Both the position numbers and the translations under genes were made by a program. DNA of 64,000 bases from Metridium senile (lineage: Eukaryota > Cnidaria > Anthozoa > Actiniaria > Metridiidae): positions 1,484,501 to 1,548,500 of the forward strand of contig OX459110.1 in the NCBI GenBank assembly GCA_949775045.1. The letters run 5' to 3'. Below the pieces are notes generated by a model that was not told the origin of the DNA, ran no database searches, and saw only the letters and a list, made by a program, of their open reading frames with translations. Position 1 is the stretch's first letter; each line of letters starts with the position of its first letter. Of the stretch, positions 57,485 through 64,000 are shown piece by piece.

Positions 57485-57672
57485 ACTATTGCTTTGTGGG
57501 AAACCTTTTGCCTGTACGCCAAATATATTCACTATAGTGTCCCATTCTCCGTATTCATTTTCCACTTTAAAGTACAAAAATTGCTCTGTGGGAAACCTTT
57601 TCCCTGTACGCCAAATATACTCACTAGTGTCCCATTCTCCGTATTTATTTCCCACTTTAAAGTACAAAAAAA
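57485..57672. repeat. ~90-bp tandem duplication
   Basis: Two units of TGTGGGAAACCTTTTCCCTG, TACGCCAAATATACTCACTA, TCCCATTCTCCGTATTTATT, CACTTTAAAGTACAAAAA. The 175-aa frame 57392-57919 spans it and is rejected as a gene. Confidence 0.85.
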
Positions 57673-58189
57673 CGACTCGTTTTATCTGCCAAGTTTACAA
57701 TCTCTTTCAATCTACAAAACCATGTGCTTTTGCACGAAAACGAGGGTTACCACAGGTAACCCAGTGTTTTACATTTTACTCACAAATTTACTTCCGACAC
57801 CTCCTACCCATAAGAGATATACGACTAGCCCACCCGATACTATTGCTCCCGAGGTAGCCTTCCCTCCTCCTTCCCCGTGTATCCAACAGAACCAGGTTCC
57901 ACTATTGGTCCTAAATTAACTAGATAATATCTATATGACAAATATTAATTGTAATTAATTTTCCGATACTATATAGCAAGTCCAAATTGTTATTGCTTCT
58001 ACTCACAAGCAAACTTACCCGATAATAAAGGTAAAATCTTCCTGATTGTCGTCTGTGGACGTGTCAATAATGGTCAAAGAGAACTGATATGAACCCGAAT
58101 TGCTGGACAGACTTCGCCCTTTTATACTGATCTAAGCATTGTATCTCAGTTCAAAATCAGTGATCGACGTCATGGACAACTAATAGGCC

Positions 58190-58375
58190 TTTTGCAACAA
58201 CAGGTCACGTGACCCTGCCCCTTTTAAATTGAGCAGCTGTGTCAGAATGAACATCAGAAATGAAAAGAGCAACTCCATATTAGTAAGAAGCCAAAGTTTT
58301 AGCTCATAATGATGAGCATAGGAGAAATGGGTTTAAATATGAAATTCAATATTCAATACTTTTGTATGGAAAATT
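58190..58375. mobile_element. One arm of the GGTCACGTGACC MITE
   Basis: GGCCTTTTGCAACAACAGGT followed by CACGTGACC, AACATCAGAAATGAAAAGAG; corresponds to one half of 34048-34434. Confidence 0.7.
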
Positions 58376-58407
58376 ATGAAAATTATGAAAATTAATATTA
58401 TTATATA

Positions 58408-58502
58408 CACCTACTTGCAAGAACGTTGTCATACGAAAAAAGAACATTTGTATTTAGTGGATTGGGAATAAATTAAAAGTACAAAAGATGAACACTGAAG
58501 CG
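58408..58502. mobile_element. Partial copy of the CACCTACTTGCAAG MITE, without nested insertion
   Basis: CACCTACTTGCAAGAACGTT up to AACACTGAAGC. Gives the empty target (TATTTAGTGG) for the element at 40359-40555. Confidence 0.85.
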
Positions 58503-58589
58503 GAAATTAGTACGATGAAGGTAATTGCGGCGCTAGGGGTGTGTGCGGTGCACGATTGAACACCCCTCTAGATCCGCCCCTGATATCGT

Positions 58590-58940
58590 ACGCGAAGAAT
58601 GATGGCGATGATGATGAAAAAAGATATAGAACTGGTAAACAAAAGCTGTGAATAGCTGTTCGGATCTTTATCAAGTTTTGCGTTTTTGCTGTTTATATCA
58701 GGTACATGAAAAATGAAGGCGATGATGATGAAAAAGGAAATAGGATCGGTAAACAGAGCCTGTAGATAGCTGTTCAGATCTTTATCAAGTTTTGCATTTT
58801 TGCTGGTTATATCGTACGCGAAGAATGATGGCGATGATGATGAAAAAAGAAATATAACTGGTAAACAAAACCTGTGGATAGCTGTTCAAATCGTTATCAG
58901 GTCGTACGTTTGCTGAGTTATATCATACGGGAAGGATGAT
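58590..58940. repeat. ~112-bp tandem repeat, 3 units
   Basis: AATGATGGCGATGATGATGA, GGTAAACAAAACCTGTGGAT, AGCTGTTCAGATCTTTATCA, TTTTGCTGGTTATATCGTAC. Diverged units recur at about 59400-59880 and 60520-60740, between inserted MITEs. Confidence 0.85.
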
Positions 58941-58949
58941 AACCCTGAT

Positions 58950-59371
58950 CACAGGCAGCCCAACTAGTCTATCTGGCGAATTTTTCAAAACAAATAAACC
59001 ATTTTTTTACCGCGCGCCAAGCTGAAAGAGCCGATAAAAAATGATGTTTTGTTTAAGCGCACGGTTGGGCTTCCAGTGTTGATTGGTTTGATCGCACGCT
59101 ACTTTCTCACTCAAGACAGAAATCGAAGAGAGTTGAGAGAGTTGTATTTTGTGTCAAAATACTACTCTCTTCGACAACGCACGACTTTGACGAAAAGCCA
59201 CAGGAATCCCATCCGCGCATATTCAAACAAAGACACCACAGGAAGCCCGCCCGCCCGCGCGTTCAAAGAATAACAACAAACTTTTGTTTTGGCGCGCGAG
59301 GTGCGCGGTAAAAAAAAAATATTTTATGCGCTTTAAAAAAATCCTCAGATCAAGTAGTTGGGCTGCCTGTG
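58950..59371. mobile_element. 422-bp element with CACAGGCAGCCCAA ends and 7-bp duplication
   Basis: Ends CACAGGCAGCCCAACTAG and inverse, flanked by CCCTGAT (58943-58949, 59372-59378). TTTTTTTACCGCGCGCC-type sequence is mirrored inside. A foreign CACAGGAAGCCC end at 59224 shows further internal rearrangement. Confidence 0.75.
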
Positions 59372-59911
59372 CCCTGATGATGATTTGATATGGAACTGAG
59401 CAACAACATCTGTACCACGGGTTCCAAAGGCTCGAGAGGGACAAAATCTGTGACTGAAGAGCTGTTCAGATTTTGTATCAGCTCTATATTAATTTTTTTT
59501 TTTTGGTATTTTTCTTTATTATATATTTGAGATACTACGCTCGATGTAATTGGTCGAGCGCTGTGCTTTATAAGTGATTATTACATCATCATCATCATCA
59601 TCGTTATCATTCGCGTAAGATCAGTATAACTCAGAAAAGGTTACAAAGGAGTGGCTGCATAAGAGGCTAAGAAAAGGTAGGACCTGATAAAGTCTTTAAC
59701 AGCAGTTCACAGGTTTTTTGTTGTTGTTGTTGTATTCTTCTTTATTACATCATCATCGTCATTATCCTTCCCGTCTAAATATAACTCAGAAACCTGCTCA
59801 GAAACAGTAGAACTTGATCGAGATCTAAACAGCTCTTGACATATTTTGTTTTTTATTTCTATTTCCCTATTACGTCATCGTCGTCATTACGTCACGTACG
59901 ATGAGTATAAC

Positions 59912-60151
59912 CACAGGAAGCCCAATCTCATAGATCGAGGCGCTTTATAAGGCTTTATATGTAGAATTATTCTCAAATCTATAACTCGTCGTAAAATAAA
60001 GGAAATAAACTCTAACCTTCGTGGATTGTTTCTTGTGTCTTTCTTGCTATCTGGTAGCGATTTCAGGCTGTTTGGGTAATTGTTAGCTATGTTCTCCCCC
60101 TACTACTAAGCCTTATAAAGCGCCTCGATCTATGAGATTGGGCTTCCTGTG
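59912..60151. mobile_element. 240-bp MITE with CACAGGAAGCCCAA ends and 7-bp duplication
   Basis: Ends CACAGGAAGCCCAATCTCAT and inverse, arms of about 45 bp, flanked by GTATAAC (59905-59911, 60152-60158). Confidence 0.85.
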
Positions 60152-60158
60152 GTATAAC

Positions 60159-60530
60159 CATATATGCATAGTTAGTAGAGGGAAATGGTTAGGAAGCCCT
60201 TTGTTGTATGTTTTTGTACACTTTTTTTTCAAGCGTGACCGTGCATAATCTTTTGCTTCGCAATTGTTTTAGCCATATTGGATACGTCTGAGTGAACAGA
60301 CCAAATATCATTATTTTGGCTGTTGCTTCAAAATACTAGTCAAAGATTTAGAACAAATATTACAATATTCTTTACAATAATCTATAGAAATTTTGCAATT
60401 TTGATTGGCCATAAAGAAAAAGTTGTGCACGGTCAAGAACGGTTCAACTTCGAAATGCAAACAAAGAAGTACAACAAAAGGTATACTAACCAGTCCCCTC
60501 TATAAACTATGGCATAACTTTGAAAACGTA
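60159..60530. mobile_element. Older diverged inverted-repeat element
   Basis: ATGCATAGTTAGTAGAGGGA, GGTTAGGAAGCC, CTTTGTTGTATG and GACCGTGCATAATC at the left have diverged inverted matches at the right (60424-60525). Edges uncertain. Confidence 0.45.
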
Positions 60531-60962
60531 CGGCCTGATAAAAATCTGAACAGCTATCAACAGATTTTGTTGCTCAGTTCTATTTCCATTTTTATCATGA
60601 TCGTTATCATTTTAAATATTTGATGAGTTATACTGATCGTAGGCGAATGATAATGACGATGATAATGTAATAAACAAAAATACAACTGAATTCAAATAAA
60701 AAACCCGCGAGCTACTTTCAGACTTTTGCTGAATTATCGTCCGTGAATGAATGATGACAACAATATCAATTGGCGATATGATGATCGTGATGACGATGAT
60801 GGTGCATCTACACTGATCTAGATTATTTATTTGCAACAATCCATGGATCATATATTACAGCAAATTCCAGTGAACGTAAAACAAAAAAGATGAATGAATG
60901 AACAAATTATGTAAAAAAAAATAATTCAAATAATGTTAAAATTTAGTATAACTTTAATAGAT

Positions 60963-61071
60963 TTAAAAAACGTTGTCAACGGCTTCCTTAAAATGAAATG
61001 TGGAGGTTTCATTTATAATATTAGATGGCAGACTATTCCAATCATTTATAGTTTGTGGCCAGAAGCTATAC
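60963..61071 (-). pseudogene. Fragment of LINE reverse transcriptase C terminus
   Basis: The minus-strand frame reads SFWPQTINDWNSLPSNIINE, then FHFKEAVDNVF and a stop. This matches the SFFPRTIRDWNSLP...FK end of CR1/Jockey-type reverse transcriptases. A stop lies just upstream, so it is a dead remnant. Confidence 0.6.
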
Positions 61072-61254
61072 TATGAAAATCACTAGAGTGGTTATATGTA
61101 CGTTGAAAATTTGGCCTTGGGGGTGTGTCTTTTTGTACCATATAACCAATTTTGAGCAAAATGATTGGCCAGAAGCGATCACATGGTACAAAAACAAGAC
61201 AGAATTTCAAACGAGCATTTTACCACTCTTAGTGATTTCGATAGTATCATGGTG

Positions 61255-61465
61255 ATGATAATAGTGATAAAAGTCATGATAATAATGATTACTATTAAAC
61301 GATAACAATGGCAATTGAGAGGATGACTGATGATGGTGATGATGATGAGGATGATGATGATGATGATGGCGGTGATTGTGATGACGAAAATGGTGATATA
61401 AATTGTTGAAGATGATGATGATGGCGATGAAGATTGTAATGATGATGATGATAGTGGAGATGATG
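61255..61465. repeat. (GAT)n microsatellite
   Basis: Degenerate GATGATGATGATGG; the S-rich and H-rich frames are artefacts. Confidence 0.9.
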
Positions 61466-61469
61466 ATAA

Positions 61470-62100
61470 CGTTCAGCCACTTTCAGTATAATTTCAATAT
61501 ATATTATTCATATAATCATTATTCTTTACTGTACATACCAAATCCTTTGCTATATATGCAAGTTACTTTTTAATAGCTGTTACTTTATCAAAAATGTTTC
61601 AGTCTTCTACCGAATGAATGTCCCAAGCACTGCGAATCAAAATCAAAATCAAAAAATGTTTTTAAGTGCATTAATATTATAAAGATTTTATGTTTACACG
61701 TAACAATAGCGAAACTATCATATATAAAGTCTAGCTGCAAGCAAAGCAAGCCTAATTTTTTACATCTTCTAAAAAAATTGCTTCAAAATTAATAAAAACA
61801 ATTATGACTGCTTATTCTGTTGCAACCAACTTTTTTGGTTCATTTTTTCAATAAATTTTTTACGCAGAATAGAAGATATATATTATTTTATACGAAAAAC
61901 ACGATAAATAGGATGTGCACGATAATAGGTACGACTACCTTAATAGACGGCAAAAAAAAACATTTTTGACATATTCACAGAAAGATAATACCATCACCAA
62001 GTAAAAGTATGTTTAAATAAGTAAAGTAATACGAAAATACGAAAATTAATCTTATTTCAAGTTGGAAAGAAGCTGTGAAAACGCTTGCAGCATGTTCGTA
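61470..62100. other. No gene recognised
   Basis: AT-rich sequence without visible exon or repeat structure beyond short A/T runs. Confidence 0.4.
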
Positions 62101-62107
62101 TTTTGAA

Positions 62108-62124
62108 TTTGCCGCCATCTTGGT
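62108..62124. promoter_or_regulatory. YY1-like motif (GCCGCCATCTTGG)
   Basis: The minus strand reads CCAAGATGGCGGC, the consensus for YY1-type sites found near start sites of housekeeping genes. It could belong to a promoter; no exon is tied to it with confidence. Confidence 0.3.
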
Positions 62125-62259
62125 TCGTTTGAGTCACATGGCAAATTTGTAAAAACTATTTCGCGCGTAAAAATGCTCGGTTTATTCGTCAAAATAACTC
62201 TTTTTTTTCACCTGAACTCGTTATCTGCATATGTTTTAGCTTTTGGAGTGGATACTTAC

Positions 62260-62339
62260 CGCAAAAACATCACAAAAGGACAACAGAATGCGTAAAATAC
62301 ACGGGCCTTCACTTTTTTCAGAACTTTCCAAGAATCCAT
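62260..62339 (-). CDS. Possible first coding exon of an unidentified divergent gene
   Basis: The minus strand has ATG (62337-62339) opening MDSWKVLKKVKARVFYAFCC and PFVMFL, ending at a strong donor CG|GTAAGTATCC. That leaves 26 codons plus two bases (phase 2). The hydrophobic stretch could start a membrane segment. The exon is only 506 bp from, and divergent to, the MTCH-like start. No second exon was identified and the family is not recognised, so this rests on donor strength and context alone. Confidence 0.3.
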
Positions 62340-62845
62340 AATATGTTCTATGTCAATAACTTGTCGGCTGCTATTCGGGAAAGTGTTCAGAAGAGTTCGA
62401 AATCCGAGCTTTCTCCGAGAAAAACCTGGAAAAGCGAAAGAAAAAAAAAAACCCTCGGAATTTTGCTGTTGGCCATTTATATTATTTAATGTTTTGAGTC
62501 TTTCAGAGACAAGTATGCAAAATAAGACAAAATTATTTATGGTGATCGGGGAAAACGATAAATAAATTACCGTCGGAAAATCTTCGGGAATCTTTCAGAA
62601 GATTTCGGAATCCGATGATATCCGATGTATAACGCCAAGAAACAATATACTCCACAAAACGCTTTTTTGTACAATCTTTGTAATTCAAAATGTCTTTAAA
62701 GAAAGAAAATAAAGTTAACAAATTATAAATGCAAAGGATAATCTAATTTTTAAAATAACGAGAAGACTTGGTGACTAGAGTTTAGCTCTCCTCCAAGTGC
62801 ACAAAGAACGCCTTGCATATTTTAGTCACTTTACAAGATTCCACA

Positions 62846-62971
62846 ATGGCGCATCTTAGATATGGAGCTCCTCCGCGGAAAGGAGATAAAAATCCTGCTC
62901 TTACAACATTTTTGTCACTGGCAATGACAACTGCAACTCATCCACTAACTTCTGTAAAAATCTTAGTGCAG
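62846..62971 (+). CDS. Mitochondrial carrier homolog (MTCH1/2-like), first coding exon
   Basis: A 42-codon exon opens with ATG in a good context (CCACAATGG) and ends LTSVKILVQ|GTAAGCG, phase 0. TTATHPLTSVKILVQ matches the first helix of MTCH1/MTCH2, whose N terminus has the pattern LSQPLMYVKVLIQ ending just before VGYEPLPP. MTCH proteins are outer-mitochondrial-membrane members of the SLC25 carrier fold; MTCH2 acts as an insertase for tail-anchored proteins and a tBID receptor in mammals. Here the carrier P-x-D/E motif is relaxed (HPLTSVK), as in MTCH. Later exons are beyond the window; I see no candidate for exon 2 before 64000. Confidence 0.7.
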
Positions 62972-63269
62972 GTAAGCGTTTTATAGCCTTTTTTTAAGTC
63001 TTTGTGACTAGGGGATTCTAAACCGAAATATTTGAGTACTTCCTGAATGCAAATTCAAATCAATTTTAAATAGAAACGCTATGTTTGTGGGCCTAAAATC
63101 TTACAGAATCTTTCAAAAAATGATCATAATCTACAAGTTAGCTTAATCAATTAGATTTAATAGATTTATATCATATTACATTTCTAAAAATGTTGAATGA
63201 AATGATGTTAGAGTTAGAATTATATTAATATTTTATTGTAAACTTTTGAGCTATGTTGAGTTTACTATG

Positions 63270-63420
63270 CGCTATAATGAGCACCACATTACACATATTA
63301 CACTACATTACATTACAATTTACATTGCATAACATTACATTGCATTAATTTTACATTACATTGCTGTGTTTTTTAATACATTACATTACATTGCAAGTCA
63401 AATCAAGTCAATCTTTATTT
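63270..63420. repeat. (ATTAC)n-rich repeat
   Basis: Degenerate CATTACATTACATTGCAT words inside the presumed MTCH-like intron 1, followed by AAGTCAATCTTTATTTGCCC, a retroelement-tail-like sequence. Confidence 0.75.
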
Positions 63421-63592
63421 GCCCCACAAACTATAACAATACTTACATATAAATAACAATATAGATATGATTTTTACACATAGAGAATAAATAAAGTTAA
63501 TTGTTATTTACATATATTTGTATTTTATCATAAATTAAATATATCTTACAGTGTAATAGTTATATATTGAAGGAATAAAAAGCGCGCGTGCG

Positions 63593-63733
63593 TGCTGTGT
63601 GCAGTTATAAAACATGCGGGGTTGTCAGAACATGAGAGAAGTGTTAAGAGAAGCATGACGCGAAGCAGAGTGCTTCTCAACACTTCTCGAGTGTTCTGAC
63701 AATCCCCAAGTGCTTTATAACTGTATACAGCAC
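63593..63733. repeat. Imperfect palindromic repeat
   Basis: TGCAGTTATAAAACATGCGG, GGTTGTCAGAACA and GAAGTGTT are mirrored by AACACTTCTCGAGTGTTCTG, ACAATCCCC and GCTTTATAACTGTATACAGC. It is probably part of a larger MITE reaching 63830 (GCACGCG words at both sides). Confidence 0.7.
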
Positions 63734-64000
63734 AGAAAGCAAGTTTTCTATTTCTTTTATAAAATACAAATTGATCAAAATGTAAACACGCGTGCTGTGG
63801 GCTCTCATAAAGCACGCGCCTCCACCAATCAAAATACGTGATTTAAAATAGTTATTTTATAATCCTAAATAAAGGGGTGGAGGCTGTCTGAAATAACTTT
63901 CATTAAACTAGTCAGATTTGTCTCAGCATTGTGTGGTCAGATGACAAGAAGAAAATTAACATAGGTTATAATGAATTACATTACACTACGCTACGCTAGC

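Noticed and set aside
57392..57919. 175-aa open frame
   Set aside because: Built on a ~90-bp tandem duplication; residues are composition-driven and no splice or domain support is seen.

Overview
The window is animal nuclear DNA, AT-rich and dominated by transposable elements, satellites and microsatellites. It most likely comes from a cnidarian, probably an anthozoan. That reading rests on an intron-containing TPR-CHAT gene of the kind expanded in corals and anemones, an intronless rhodopsin-class receptor, an MTCH-like first exon, and very dense small DNA transposons. The species cannot be named from the sequence alone.

Only three host genes are well supported. A three-exon TPR-CHAT gene (+ strand, 20489-27021, joined product 1250 aa) has 17 tandem 40-residue TPR units followed by a CHAT protease-like domain. 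A single-exon class A GPCR lies at 32005-33096 (- strand). The first coding exon of a mitochondrial carrier homolog (MTCH1/2-like) lies at 62846-62971 (+ strand) and runs out of the window. A weak candidate first exon on the - strand (62260-62339) would be divergent from the last one.

From 1 to 19 kb there is a nested structure. A ~3.7 kb palindromic element with TTAA duplication (95-3826) sits inside a pogo/Tigger-like MITE (22-3947). Next comes an old tandem array of ~1.1 kb units (from 3992), broken first by a 4.15 kb palindromic element with a 9-bp duplication (5855-10006) and then by a 7.1 kb composite element (11481-18600). The composite holds a palindrome with ~1.86 kb arms. Each arm carries the same two small convergent genes, a CCHC-type 180-aa protein and a C2H2-type 118-aa protein, plus minisatellites of about 11 bp period. 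This composite is the best candidate here for an undescribed mobile system.

From 19 to 36 kb lie the TPR-CHAT gene, with another TTAA palindrome in intron 1 and an ATT microsatellite forming the end of intron 2, the GPCR, and remnants of LINE and SINE elements. From 36 to 62 kb there are several satellite families (about 57, 70, 76, 84, 100 and 184 bp) and many MITEs. Several MITE insertions can be dated relative to each other because an uninterrupted copy of the target is also present. Five TA-flanked MITEs share a central core, and four of them are exactly 141 bp long although their arms differ. The last 2 kb holds the MTCH-like exon, an ATTAC-rich repeat and a palindromic repeat.

Nearly all other open reading frames are translations of repeats. 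Coordinates of repeat edges are by eye. Superfamily names are inferred from target-site duplications and terminal inverted repeats, since no transposase gene was recognised.
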